DNA of 64,000 nt from Paenibacillus turicensis (GTDB lineage Bacteria > Bacillota > Bacilli > Paenibacillales > Paenibacillaceae), in NCBI RefSeq assembly GCF_017873435.1, contig NZ_JAGGKG010000023.1, forward strand, positions 20,074-84,073, written 5' to 3'. The notes beneath the pieces were generated by a model. It worked only from the letters and a program-made list of their open reading frames with translations, had not been told where the DNA came from and searched no databases. Position 1 is the first letter of the stretch. Each line of letters opens with the position of its first letter. A program made the translations under genes and the position numbers. This document shows positions 19,982-29,433 of this stretch, one piece after another.

Positions 19982-21397
19982 CTACTTGCTTTTTTCCAAA
20001 TATTCCTGCACCCATGCATGTGTTGCAGTAAGACGTTCTTCTGCTCTCTCAATCGCTTGGGCAACTTGTCCAGAAGCAGTACCACCGTAAACATTACGTG
20101 CGTTAACTACAGTCTCAGGTTGTAATACATGGTAGATGGTATCGTCAAACAACGGTGAAAATTGCTTAAATTCATCCATTGTTAGGTCGAGCAAATATTT
20201 ATTGTTTTGGATGCAATACAATACTGTTTTCCCAATGACCTCATGCGCTTGGCGGAAAGGAAGTCCTTTTGCAGCAAGGAAATCAGCGATATCTGTCGCA
20301 TTGGAGAAATCTTGATTTACGGCATTACGCATTTGCTCTGCGTTGACCTTCATCGTTGCGATCATTGGAGCAAATAGCTGTAACGCCCCTTGTAACGTCG
20401 ACACAGTATCAAACATACCTTCCTTGTCCTCCTGCATATCTTTGTTATACGCAAGTGGCAAGGACTTCAACACTGTAAGCAGCCCCATTAAGTTACCGTA
20501 CACACGTCCCGTTTTTCCACGTACGAGCTCAGGTACATCAGGGTTTTTCTTTTGAGGCATAATGCTGCTACCTGTACAAAACGCATCGTCTAGCTCCACG
20601 AATCTAAATTCCGTACTGCTCCACAATACTAGCTCTTCACTTAGTCTTGATAAATGCATCATCAGGATTGAAGCATCTGCTAAAAATTCAATAATAAAGT
20701 CACGATCACTCACTGCATCCAAGCTGTTATCATAAACGGCATCAAAATGAAGTAATTCTGCTGATAGATGGCGATCGATCGCAAAGGTTGTCCCTGCAAG
20801 CGCACCCGCACCTAATGGCAACACGTTAATGCGTTTGTAGCTATCCTGTAAACGTTCAATGTCCCGTTGGAACATGGACACATACGCCATTAAATGGTGA
20901 GCAAATAAAATCGGCTGTGCACGCTGTAAATGAGTGTAGCCAGGCAAGATCGTTGCTTGATTTTGCTTCGCTTGATTAATCAGTGCCTCCTGCAAATCAT
21001 GCAATAGCCCTACAAACTCCACCACACGTTTACGCAAATATAAATGCATATCTGTCGCAACTTGGTCATTACGGCTACGCCCAGTATGGAGCTTGCCCCC
21101 AACAGGGCCTACCTCTGCAATCAACTGCTTTTCGATATTCATATGAATATCTTCATCAGAGACAGAATATTCAACTTCGCCTGACTTAATTTTCTCTTGC
21201 ACACGAAGTAGTCCTGCTTTAATCTTTTCTACATCCTCCTGTGGCAAAATACCACAAGTGCCTAACATCGTCACATGCGCCAAGCTCCCCTGCACATCCT
21301 CTAGTGCCAGTGCTTGGTCAAATTTAATCGATGCGGTGTACTCCTCCACTAAATGATTTGTTTGCTTAGTGAAGCGTCCCCCCCACAGCTTACTCAT
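19982..21397 (-). CDS. argH: Argininosuccinate lyase
   Basis: A 471-residue enzyme that splits argininosuccinate into arginine and fumarate, the last step of arginine synthesis. It shows the fumarase/aspartase superfamily signature [11 protein letters not shown] (flexible catalytic serine loop), plus TGRSRNDQ and TSTEF-like segments ([10 protein letters not shown]) that shape the active site. N-terminus [18 protein letters not shown] is standard; AAGGAGTGGTAAT precedes the ATG. It is the last gene of the arg cluster but is separated from argG by 474 bases holding a palindromic element and a terminator-like hairpin, so it may have its own promoter. Confidence 0.97.
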   Translation of the reverse strand: MSKLWGGRFTKQTNHLVEEYTASIKFDQALALEDVQGSLAHVTMLGTCGILPQEDVEKIKAGLLRVQEKIKSGEVEYSVSDEDIHMNIEKQLIAEVGPVGGKLHTGRSRNDQVATDMHLYLRKRVVEFVGLLHDLQEALINQAKQNQATILPGYTHLQRAQPILFAHHLMAYVSMFQRDIERLQDSYKRINVLPLGAGALAGTTFAIDRHLSAELLHFDAVYDNSLDAVSDRDFIIEFLADASILMMHLSRLSEELVLWSSTEFRFVELDDAFCTGSSIMPQKKNPDVPELVRGKTGRVYGNLMGLLTVLKSLPLAYNKDMQEDKEGMFDTVSTLQGALQLFAPMIATMKVNAEQMRNAVNQDFSNATDIADFLAAKGLPFRQAHEVIGKTVLYCIQNNKYLLDLTMDEFKQFSPLFDDTIYHVLQPETVVNARNVYGGTASGQVAQAIERAEERLTATHAWVQEYLEKSK

Positions 21398-21423
21398 ATT
21401 ACCACTCCTTTAACTTTATAAGC

Positions 21424-21505
21424 TTTATAGACTTGAATTTATTAACTTTATAGACTTAAATTTATAAAGATTCTGTAGACTTTATAAATTTATTAGTTTA
21501 TAACT
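21424..21505. repeat. AT-rich direct repeats upstream of argH
   Basis: Three imperfect repeats of a CTTTATAGACTTAAATTTAT-type unit begin near 21424, 21447 and 21476, just before the argH ribosome site. They could form alternative leader structures or be slippage products; I see no protein coding. Confidence 0.5.
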
Positions 21506-21556
21506 TTATCACTTAATAACTTAGTGACTTAATGGTCATCAACTGTAAAAGAAGTG

Positions 21557-21600
21557 AAAAAGAAAGGACTCTGGACACCTCAGCGCCAGAAGAACCTTTC
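21557..21600 (-). terminator. Terminator-like hairpin between argG and argH
   Basis: GAAAGG...TCTGG pairs with CCAGA...CCTTTC (21562-21600), and on the minus strand the stem is followed by TTTTTCACTTCTTTT. It would stop or attenuate transcription entering argH from argG. Confidence 0.6.
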
Positions 21601-21663
21601 CTCATTCAAAACCAGCATTTTAAAGCGTATTTCATATAACTTATAATTCTAAAGGCTTACTCT

Positions 21664-21849
21664 TAAATTTTAGTCCTCGACAGCTAACCCAACACTAGCG
21701 AAGAGACAGAGAGATTCTGAAGGTTGTCTTTAAAATCAATTTCCACCAATAAATATAATTTAATAAAAGGAATATGATTTTAACAACAATCGCAAGAACT
21801 CTCTGGATCGTAGCTACCAGCCTTCAGTTGATGTCGAATACTAATTTAA
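21664..21849. repeat. Palindromic intergenic element, copy C (inverted orientation)
   Basis: The core is reversed relative to the other copies: CTAGCGAAGAGACAGAGAG on the left, CTCTCTGGATCGTAGCTACC on the right. The inner arms TTTAAAATCA and GATTTTAA pair. Outer arms TTAGTCCTCGACA (21670-21682) and TGTCGAATACTAA (21832-21844) pair with two mismatches and are unlike the outer arms of copies A, B or E. Located between argG and argH. Confidence 0.75.
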
Positions 21850-21871
21850 AATAGGGCTACTTAAAAATCAA

Positions 21872-23104
21872 TTATTTACTTTGATCCACACCCGCACTAA
21901 CCTTTAAACGAAGGGCATTTAAGCGAATAAAGCCTGTTGCATCGCCTTGGTCATACGCTTCTGTAGGATCTGCTTCCATTGTAGCAATGTTCGGGTTATA
22001 CAAGCTCACAGGGCTCTTAACGCCAGCTGCAATAATGTTTCCTTTGTATAGCTTCACGCGTACAGTACCTGTTACATTTTTTTGACTTTCTGTCACTAAG
22101 GCTTGCAGGGCAAGGCGCTCAGGTGCAAACCAGAAGCCGTTATATACAAGTGTGCTATAGCGAGTAATCAAGCTATCACGTAAATTCATCACTTCACGAT
22201 CCATCGTGATGGATTCCATTTTGCGATGTGCGGTAAATAAAATCGTTCCGCCTGGTGTTTCATATACGCCACGGCTCTTCATACCAACAAAACGGTCTTC
22301 CACCATATCCACTCGACCAATGCCATGCTTGCCACCAAGCTCATTCAGCTTGTCCATAATGCTAAGCGGATTCATGGTTACACCGTTAAGTGCAACACAA
22401 TTACCTTGCTCAAATTCAAGCTCTAAATATTCCGCTTGATCTGGTGCATCCTCTGGGGAAACACTTAGCAGGTACATGTCCTTATTTTCAGGTGTAGAAG
22501 CGTCAAACCAAGGGTCCTCTAACACGCCACTTTCATAGCTGATATGTAGCAGGTTGCGATCCATGGAATAAGATTTCGCTGCCGAAGCTGTTACAGGAAT
22601 ACCATGCTTTTCAGCATAAGCAATCATTTCCGCACGTCCTGGGAACGCTTCGCGGAACGCAGGCAAACGCCAAGGTGCAATGACGTCAATTTCAGGTGCG
22701 ATTGCCGCCGCATTTAATTCAAAGCGTACTTGGTCATTTCCTTTCCCAGTCGCTCCATGAGCAATTGCAGTAGCACCTTCTGCACGTGCAATTTCAACCA
22801 TCCGTTTTGCGATAAGTGGACGCGCAATGCTTGTGCCTAACAAATATTGACCTTCATACAATGCACCAGCTTGGAACATTGGGAAGATGAAGTCACTCGC
22901 AAATTCCTCACGAAGATCATCGATGTATACTTTGGAAGCGCCTGTTGCTAATGCTTTTTCTTCCAAACCATCTAACTCTTCCTTTTGCCCAATATCTGCC
23001 GTAAAGGCAATGATTTCTGCATCATAGGTTTCCTTTAGCCATTTTAAAATAATAGAGGTGTCAAGCCCACCAGAGTAAGCTAACACGATTTTTTGCTTTG
23101 CCAT
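21872..23104 (-). CDS. argG: Argininosuccinate synthase
   Basis: About 410 residues from the ATG at 23104 ([18 protein letters not shown]). It joins citrulline and aspartate with ATP. The PP-loop ATP site AYSGGLDTS is at residues 8-16; further hallmarks are [13 protein letters not shown] and TPGGTIL. An in-frame ATG at 23137 would add 11 residues, but the GGAGG lies between the two starts, supporting the inner one (spacing is rather long at about 13 bases). Lies between argF and argH. Confidence 0.96.
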   Translation of the reverse strand: MAKQKIVLAYSGGLDTSIILKWLKETYDAEIIAFTADIGQKEELDGLEEKALATGASKVYIDDLREEFASDFIFPMFQAGALYEGQYLLGTSIARPLIAKRMVEIARAEGATAIAHGATGKGNDQVRFELNAAAIAPEIDVIAPWRLPAFREAFPGRAEMIAYAEKHGIPVTASAAKSYSMDRNLLHISYESGVLEDPWFDASTPENKDMYLLSVSPEDAPDQAEYLELEFEQGNCVALNGVTMNPLSIMDKLNELGGKHGIGRVDMVEDRFVGMKSRGVYETPGGTILFTAHRKMESITMDREVMNLRDSLITRYSTLVYNGFWFAPERLALQALVTESQKNVTGTVRVKLYKGNIIAAGVKSPVSLYNPNIATMEADPTEAYDQGDATGFIRLNALRLKVSAGVDQSK

Positions 23105-23226
23105 AATTGTAATACGACCTCCTGCTTTTTTCTCCAAAACCTTATTTTCATATCTAGTTATATCTAGATCATCTTATTTTATATTAACTTATTTTATCTA
23201 ATTGATGTATCCATAATAAATTAAAA

Positions 23227-24183
23227 TTAACCCATCAAAGCTGCCATCAATGCCTTTTGCGCATGAAGACGGTTTTCGGCTTGGTCAAAGATGATAGAAT
23301 GATCGCCATCAATAACCCCTTCGCTTACTTCCTCACCACGATGGGCTGGCAAGCAATGCATAAATAAATAATCGCTTTTAGCCAAGCTAGCAAGTTGTTC
23401 ATCCACTTGATAATCTGCAAATGCAAGCTCACGTGCCTTTTGCTCCTCTTCAAAGCCCATGCTAGCCCATACGTCAGTGTAAATGACATCTGCATTTTGC
23501 ACAGCTTCTTTCGGATCAGCAACAACTTCAATTTTTGCCCCAGTTTGCTCCCCAAATTGTTTTGCCACTGCAACAACAGCAGGATCAGGCTGATAGCCCT
23601 CTGGTGAAGCAATGGTAACATGGACACCTAACTTAGCGCCACCAATCATTAAGGAGTGTGCCATATTGTTGCCATCCCCCACATAAGCCAGCTTTAAGCC
23701 TGCAAGGGTGCCTTTATGCTCGTACACCGTTTGGAAGTCGGCTAACACCTGACATGGATGAGCAAGGTCACTTAATCCGTTAATAACAGGTACGCTGGAA
23801 AAGCGAGCCAAATCCTCTACTTTATCATGACCAAACGTACGCAACATCATGCCATCTAAATAACGTGACATCACACGCGCTGTGTCGGCAATCGTTTCCC
23901 CACGACCTAGCTGAATATCATTTTTACTTAAAAATAAAGCATGCCCACCTAGCTGATACGTCCCTACTTCAAAGGAAACTCTCGTTCTTGTTGATGACTT
24001 TTCAAAAATAAGTCCTACTGTCTTGCCCTTTAACGGCTCGTAGGCGATCCCGTTTTTTTGCTTATCCTTAATTTCAATTGCAAGATCAATTAAATATTGA
24101 ATTTCCTCTGTAGTGTAATTGTCCATTTCGAGAAAATGACGACCTTTTAGGTTAATGTTATGATTTCCTTGTAATAGTGGCAT
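23227..24183 (-). CDS. argF: Ornithine carbamoyltransferase
   Basis: A 318-residue OTCase making citrulline from ornithine and carbamoyl phosphate. The carbamoyl-phosphate loop SSTRTRVSFE, the HPCQ motif (SDLAHPCQVLAD) and the ornithine-binding HCLPAHRGEEV are all present. Its ATG overlaps the argD stop codon by one base (TAATG), so the two are translationally coupled. Confidence 0.97.
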   Translation of the reverse strand: MPLLQGNHNINLKGRHFLEMDNYTTEEIQYLIDLAIEIKDKQKNGIAYEPLKGKTVGLIFEKSSTRTRVSFEVGTYQLGGHALFLSKNDIQLGRGETIADTARVMSRYLDGMMLRTFGHDKVEDLARFSSVPVINGLSDLAHPCQVLADFQTVYEHKGTLAGLKLAYVGDGNNMAHSLMIGGAKLGVHVTIASPEGYQPDPAVVAVAKQFGEQTGAKIEVVADPKEAVQNADVIYTDVWASMGFEEEQKARELAFADYQVDEQLASLAKSDYLFMHCLPAHRGEEVSEGVIDGDHSIIFDQAENRLHAQKALMAALMG

Positions 24184-25388
24184 TATTTCGCCGCCTCCTT
24201 TTGGTTATGAGTATGGGTAGCTATAATTGAAGCTAATATGCTAACAGCCTGATCGATTTCTTCTGTCGTTACCTTTAAATTAGGTAATAAACGAATCACA
24301 TGCGTTCCTGCGGTTACAAATAACAATTTATTTTTTTGTCCCTCTAATACTAGCTGACCTACTGGCCCTTCACACTCAATCCCCACGATCAAACCTAAGC
24401 TACGAATCCCTTTGACAAAAGGTTCATCCTTAAGTGCCTCATGCAATGCTGTGCTTAAATAATCGCCTGCTTTTGCTGCCGCATCTGGGATATTTTCCTC
24501 TAGCATAGTTTCAATTGTAGCAATAATTGCCGAAGATACGACTGGATTCCCACCAAAGGTGGAAGCATGTGTACCTGGGGTAAAGGCTTCACGTAAATAT
24601 TCCTTCGCAAGCATCGCACCTGCGGGCAAGCCACTTGCAATCCCTTTTGCCGAGGTGAAAATATCTGGCTCAATGCCATAATGCTGATGCGCAAACCATT
24701 TCCCTGTACGTCCCATTCCAGTCTGCACCTCATCAACGATGAGCAAAATGCCTTTTTCCTTACAAAGTACGGACAATGCTTGCACAAACTCAGGCTCAAC
24801 CGGATATACGCCACCTTCTGCTTGCACCATTTCGATCATAATTGCCGCTGTCTGATCTGAAATCGCCTCGTCCAAAGCATCCAAATCATATAAAGGAACC
24901 GTCTTAAAGCCTGCTGGCAGTGGAAGGAAGCCATCCTTCACCTTATCTTGGCCCGTCGCCGTTAAAGTCGCTAATGTCCGTCCATGGAAGGACTGATTGA
25001 AGGTAATGACCTCATATGCGCCTGTTCCCTTCACCTTTTGATGATAACGACGCGCTAATTTAATTGCCGCCTCATTCGCTTCCGCCCCACTGTTACAGAA
25101 AAAGACAACATCAGCACAACTGACTTCTGTCAGTAGCTTTGCCGCTTGCTCCTGCTGAGGAATATGGAATAGGTTTGAAACATGCCATAGCTCATCTAAC
25201 TGCGCTTGCACCTTTTTCTTCACCTTTTCAGGGGCATGACCCAAATTCGCCACCGCAAGTCCACTCATAAAATCTAAGTAGCGATTGCCTTGATCATCCC
25301 ACAAATAACTGCCTTCCCCTTTTACAATGGACAATGGATATCTTGAATAGCTTGGAAACAATGCGCTTTGCGCTTCAGTATGACTCAT
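24183..25388 (-). CDS. argD: Acetylornithine aminotransferase
   Basis: A 401-residue class III PLP aminotransferase that converts N-acetylglutamate semialdehyde to N-acetylornithine. Visible are FCNSGAEANEAAIKLAR, the DEVQTGMGRTGK aspartate that binds the PLP ring nitrogen, and the Schiff-base lysine in TSAKGIASGLP. Located between argB and argF. Confidence 0.96.
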   Translation of the reverse strand: MSHTEAQSALFPSYSRYPLSIVKGEGSYLWDDQGNRYLDFMSGLAVANLGHAPEKVKKKVQAQLDELWHVSNLFHIPQQEQAAKLLTEVSCADVVFFCNSGAEANEAAIKLARRYHQKVKGTGAYEVITFNQSFHGRTLATLTATGQDKVKDGFLPLPAGFKTVPLYDLDALDEAISDQTAAIMIEMVQAEGGVYPVEPEFVQALSVLCKEKGILLIVDEVQTGMGRTGKWFAHQHYGIEPDIFTSAKGIASGLPAGAMLAKEYLREAFTPGTHASTFGGNPVVSSAIIATIETMLEENIPDAAAKAGDYLSTALHEALKDEPFVKGIRSLGLIVGIECEGPVGQLVLEGQKNKLLFVTAGTHVIRLLPNLKVTTEEIDQAVSILASIIATHTHNQKEAAK

Positions 25389-25443
25389 TACACTTCACCT
25401 CTCAAGGATAATTATTTATTTGAAATTATATCGACCATAATGA

Positions 25444-26247
25444 CTAACCCATTCTCGTAATCGTCGTACCTATACTTTCACCTGATAATACTTTGCCTAA
25501 AATATTAGGCACACTTCCATCAACAATGACAACCTGCTTCACCTGTCCGCTGATGCATGCGATCGCCGCACGCACCTTTGGAATCATGCCGCCATAAATT
25601 TCGCCAGTGTCGATCATATCTTCAATTTGCTGTACTGTTACGGTAGACAATACTCGCTTTTCACCATTTACATTTTTTAAAATGCCTGGCACATCGGTGA
25701 CTACGATCATTTGCTGTACACCTAATGCCGACGCCACTGCACCAGCGGCAGTATCCGCATTGATGTTGTATCTTCCACCAGTAGCATCTACGCCTACAGG
25801 AGCAATAACAGGAATGTACCCTAAAGTAGCTATCCCTTGAATCAAAGTCTTGTTAACAGACTCCACATCTCCAACTAGTCCGACCTCAGCATGGGCTGCA
25901 ACTGGTTTTGCTGTAATTAACTGTCCATCTACACCAGATAAGCCTAACGCTTTGCCACCTGCTTGTTGGATCAAGCGTACAATTTTTTTGTTAATGCTGC
26001 CGGACAAGGTCATTTCAACGACATCTAAAACCGCTTCAGACGTATATCTTAATCCGTTTACAAATTTAGTCTCAATGCCTAGCTTCGTTAGGTTGTCAGA
26101 GATCGCAGGACCACCGCCATGCACAATGACAGGCTGAACACCTTGCTCTTGTAGCTTCGCTAAATCCTCGAAAAAGGAGGTCGGCAGCTCTGCAAGGGTA
26201 CTCCCTCCACATTTCATCACAAACATTGAATTACTTGAATTAGTCAT
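25444..26247 (-). CDS. argB: Acetylglutamate kinase
   Basis: About 267 residues from the ATG at 26247 (MTNSSNSMFVMKCGGSTL); AAAGGGGA lies upstream at useful spacing. An in-frame start at 26298 would add 17 residues of no conserved character. It phosphorylates N-acetylglutamate. Amino-acid-kinase motifs: MKCGGS, VHGGGPAIS, NINADTAAGAVASAL and GEIYGGMIPKV. It has no N-terminal arginine-sensing extension, so it is the short form typical of organisms using the ArgJ cycle. Confidence 0.95.
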   Translation of the reverse strand: MTNSSNSMFVMKCGGSTLAELPTSFFEDLAKLQEQGVQPVIVHGGGPAISDNLTKLGIETKFVNGLRYTSEAVLDVVEMTLSGSINKKIVRLIQQAGGKALGLSGVDGQLITAKPVAAHAEVGLVGDVESVNKTLIQGIATLGYIPVIAPVGVDATGGRYNINADTAAGAVASALGVQQMIVVTDVPGILKNVNGEKRVLSTVTVQQIEDMIDTGEIYGGMIPKVRAAIACISGQVKQVVIVDGSVPNILGKVLSGESIGTTITRMG

Positions 26248-26403
26248 GCACCAAGCGTCCCCTTTCAGCTTATCCAGTGTACAAATTTCAACTTTCAACT
26301 TTCAAACTTGCAATGGTACTTCTTATATATTTCGCATTCCTTATATTTTCATATTAATCATAACTTAAACTTTCACTAGGATTGAGCTTTATACCTGCAT
26401 ATT

Positions 26404-27633
26404 TTACGTTCTATACGCCGCATTAATCCGCACGTAATCATAAGTTAAATCACAACCCCAAGCGATTGCCGAGCCATCCCCCTGATGCAAATACACTTGA
26501 ATGACCACATTTTTTCCTTGTAAATAAGCTAAAGCTTCATCTTCGTCAAAACGAATTGGACGTGAGTCCTTTAATACCTCGATAGCACCAAGCTGAATAT
26601 CTACGGTATTCGGATTGACGGGTTCACCTGCTCTGCCTACCGCGGCGATAATTCTACCCCAGTTCGCATCTGCGCCAAAAATCGCTGTTTTCACCAAGCT
26701 GGACCCTACAACCGTTTTAGCAATCGCCTTCGCTGAATTGTCGCTGACTGCGCCATGCACCTGGACCTCAACTAGCTTCGATGCTCCTTCGCCATCTCTC
26801 GCAATCTCCTTAGCCAAATACTCACAGACGTGACGGAATGCAGCTACAAAGCTGTCCCATGCTGGATGAGTTGGGTTTAAGCTTTCGTTTTGAGCAAGCC
26901 CACTTGCCATTACAAGCAGCATATCGTTGGTGCTCGTATCGCCATCCACTGTAATCATATTAAAAGTAAGGTCTGTCACCTCACGCAAAAGCTGCTGTAA
27001 TACCGCTGGTTCAATAACGGCATCTGTCGTTACAAAGCCAAGCATCGTCGCCATGTTCGGGTGAATCATGCCTGAGCCTTTGGCTGCGCCACCTAATGTG
27101 ATCGTTTTTCCGTCCACCTGGAGCGTGACTGCAATTTCCTTTTTCACCAAATCCGTCGTTAATATCGCTTGGCAAAACTGCTCTGCCCCTTCGTCGTTAG
27201 CTTCAAGCACAGTCGGTAGCTTTTTGATACCAGCAGTTACGATGTCCATCGGAAGCAATTCACCAATTACCCCAGTTGAAGCAACAGCAAGCTCATGCTC
27301 TGCAAAACCAAAGGCTACTGCCGCCTCTGCACGCATAAGATACGCATCCTTCTCTCCTTGTTCACCTGTACACGCATTGGCATTTCCGCTATTCACCACG
27401 ATTCCTCTTAAGTAACCGTTACTCTCTGCAATACTATTGCGAGTCACATGTAATGGCGCCGCTTGAAAAATACTTGTCGTATACACCGCAGCCGCCACCG
27501 CGGGCACTTCACAAAGTATGACACCTAGGTCATTCCTGTCTGTTTTCTTCAAACCCGCATGTAGACCTCCTGCCAAAAAGCCCTTTGGTGCCGTAACTCC
27601 CCCGTTTGATTGAATTTGAAATGGCTGCTCCAC
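26404..27633 (-). CDS. argJ: Bifunctional glutamate N-acetyltransferase / ornithine acetyltransferase
   Basis: A 409-residue ArgJ. It transfers the acetyl group from N-acetylornithine to glutamate and may also acetylate glutamate with acetyl-CoA. The self-cleavage site is visible in the MIHPNMATMLGF context; the threonine of this motif becomes the N-terminal nucleophile of the beta chain. TVDGDTSTNDMLL and the FGADANWGRI segment are conserved. Upstream, a 190-bp palindromic element separates it from argC. Confidence 0.96.
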   Translation of the reverse strand: MEQPFQIQSNGGVTAPKGFLAGGLHAGLKKTDRNDLGVILCEVPAVAAAVYTTSIFQAAPLHVTRNSIAESNGYLRGIVVNSGNANACTGEQGEKDAYLMRAEAAVAFGFAEHELAVASTGVIGELLPMDIVTAGIKKLPTVLEANDEGAEQFCQAILTTDLVKKEIAVTLQVDGKTITLGGAAKGSGMIHPNMATMLGFVTTDAVIEPAVLQQLLREVTDLTFNMITVDGDTSTNDMLLVMASGLAQNESLNPTHPAWDSFVAAFRHVCEYLAKEIARDGEGASKLVEVQVHGAVSDNSAKAIAKTVVGSSLVKTAIFGADANWGRIIAAVGRAGEPVNPNTVDIQLGAIEVLKDSRPIRFDEDEALAYLQGKNVVIQVYLHQGDGSAIAWGCDLTYDYVRINAAYRT

Positions 27634-27686
27634 GCCGATACCTTCTTTCTTTTCATCTATCTAATTTAAATATTGGATATAAATAA

Positions 27687-27876
27687 AAATTAGTGGTTGC
27701 CAATAATGAAGATGGAGGGCTACAAGACAGAGGGTTCCTCCGATCATTGTTAAAACCAGATTCCTTATATTAAAAAATAGCTTGAGGGTTGCAATCTGGT
27801 TTTAAGAGATGAACGTTTCACTTCTCCCAAATCCCCCTGTCTCTTCGCTAGCTCGTGATGTGTCAACCACTAATTT
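27687..27876. repeat. Palindromic intergenic element, copy D (complete)
   Basis: Perfect 13-bp terminal inverted repeats AAATTAGTGGTTG (27687-27699) and CAACCACTAATTT (27864-27876), the same outer sequence as copy A. The core shows GGCTACAAGACAGAGGG, the inner stem TTAAAACCAGATT / AATCTGGTTTTAA (perfect) and the right arm CACTTCTCCCAAATCCCCC. The element interrupts the otherwise tight argC-argJ junction. Confidence 0.85.
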
Positions 27877-27915
27877 ATATGACAATCCTATAAGATACTT
27901 ATAATTTTTTTGTAG

Positions 27916-28971
27916 TTAAGGATACACTGGCGACATTTTAAGTCCTGCTGTTTCATCCCAGCCCATCCATAGATTTAGATTTTGAATCGCTTGCCCTGCT
28001 GCTCCTTTAACGACATTATCCGTTACCGCAATAATCGTGACACGATTTGTCCTTTCATCTACAGCAAAACCGATGTCACAATAGTTCGAGCCCAGCACTT
28101 CTTTTGTCGCAGGCCATGTTCCGTTTTTCCGAATACGTACAAATGGTCTACCTGCATAATATTGCTCATATAACTCAATAAACTGGTCCACAGAATATTG
28201 ATCATTTAATTGTGCATACATCGTGCTCATAATCCCTCTTGTCATTGGCACAAGATGCGTGGTAAAGGTAACTTTAATCTCTTCGCCTGCCACATCGGTT
28301 AATACCTGTTCAATTTCAGGAATATGCTGATGCTTATTCACCTTATACGCTTTAAGATTCTCATTAATTTCCGCATAATGCGTCATTAAGCTTGTTCCGC
28401 GTCCTGCACCAGATACACCAGATTTGGCATCGATTATGATGCTGTCAGACTTTATCCAGCCTGCCGCAATTGCCGGAACTAAACCTAGTAATGAAGTAGT
28501 AGAATAGCAGCCGGGATTGGATAATAGACGGAACGTTCGCTGAATCTCATACTTATACACCTCTGCCAAACCATATACCGCTTCCTGTAATAGCTGTTGT
28601 GAAGGGGCAGGGTGATTGTACCAAGCCTCATATTCTTCACGATTTTGTATACGAAAGTCACCCGATAAATCGATGACCTGAAGCCCTGCATCTAATAAAG
28701 TAGGAACTAGCTTACTGCTCACTCCAGATGGTGTTGCTGTAAATGCAAGATCTGCTTTTGCCGCAATTTGAGCGGGATCAACTCCATCTAGCTGCTGAAC
28801 AACAATTCCTTGTAAATGAGGATACCCATCTGTAATGAAGTCTCCCGCACTGGAGGCGGAAATAACCGAAGTAATCTCCACATGCGGATGCTCGATCAAA
28901 AATCGGATGAGCTCCACACCTCCGTATCCTGTGGAACCTACAATTGCTACCTTTAGTTTATCTTCTGCCAC
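27916..28971 (-). CDS. argC: N-acetyl-gamma-glutamyl-phosphate reductase
   Basis: About 351 residues from a GTG at 28971, preceded by GAGG at nine bases; a GTG at 28986 is also open. It reduces acetylglutamyl phosphate with NADPH. The nucleotide-binding VAIVGSTGYGGVELIR is at the N-terminus, and the catalytic cysteine lies in LLSNPGCYSTTSLL. First gene of the arg cluster; candidate ArgR sites lie just upstream. Confidence 0.96.
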   Translation of the reverse strand: MAEDKLKVAIVGSTGYGGVELIRFLIEHPHVEITSVISASSAGDFITDGYPHLQGIVVQQLDGVDPAQIAAKADLAFTATPSGVSSKLVPTLLDAGLQVIDLSGDFRIQNREEYEAWYNHPAPSQQLLQEAVYGLAEVYKYEIQRTFRLLSNPGCYSTTSLLGLVPAIAAGWIKSDSIIIDAKSGVSGAGRGTSLMTHYAEINENLKAYKVNKHQHIPEIEQVLTDVAGEEIKVTFTTHLVPMTRGIMSTMYAQLNDQYSVDQFIELYEQYYAGRPFVRIRKNGTWPATKEVLGSNYCDIGFAVDERTNRVTIIAVTDNVVKGAAGQAIQNLNLWMGWDETAGLKMSPVYP

Positions 28972-29014
28972 CAGTTCGTTCCTCACTTTCTATGTCATGT
29001 ATAATCCGTAATCA

Positions 29015-29052
29015 AGTATGTATTATTATACATTTATACTTATATAAATACA
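29015..29052. promoter_or_regulatory. Candidate ArgR/AhrC operator upstream of argC
   Basis: TGTATTATTATACA (29019-29032) has paired TGTAT/ATACA arms as in an ARG box, and a second, weaker AT-rich palindromic site (TTTATACTTATATAAAT) follows directly. Tandem boxes before the first arg gene are the expected design. The remaining gap up to the zinc-ribbon gene at 29434 holds element copy E and AT-rich sequence. Confidence 0.4.
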
Positions 29053-29082
29053 ATCATGAAATTATGACATGTTATCAAAATC

Positions 29083-29197
29083 AGTACTTGAAAATATTTG
29101 AAGTAAGAGGCTACGATGCAGAGGGTGGCTTCAACCGCTGTTAAGATCCTATTTTTTATATATTGCTTGTAGGTAGCTAGTTTCATTTTCAAGTACT
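29083..29197. repeat. Palindromic intergenic element, copy E (truncated core, perfect outer helix)
   Basis: Outer arms AGTACTTGAAAAT (29083-29095) and ATTTTCAAGTACT (29185-29197) pair perfectly over 13 bp. Only the left core arm is present (GGCTACGATGCAGAGGG, ACCGCTGTTAAGATC); the right core arm is missing. The outer arms are unlike those of other copies. It lies between divergent argC and the zinc-ribbon gene. Confidence 0.75.
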
Positions 29198-29433
29198 AAA
29201 ACAATTAAGCTAATATTATGCTTTATTAATATTTAATATCTAATATTTGATATTTACTGTTTAACAACCTATCCAATTGGTTAAGGAAAAGAGGGGTTTT
29301 GTATAATTGGAATGATTGTGATACTTTTCATACTAACCAGAAGTATTTTCCAATTTTTACATTGACCTGGTGCTTACGGACACAATATATTCTTTACATA
29401 AAAAATATTAGTAAATTAGGAGGTTTTTATTTT

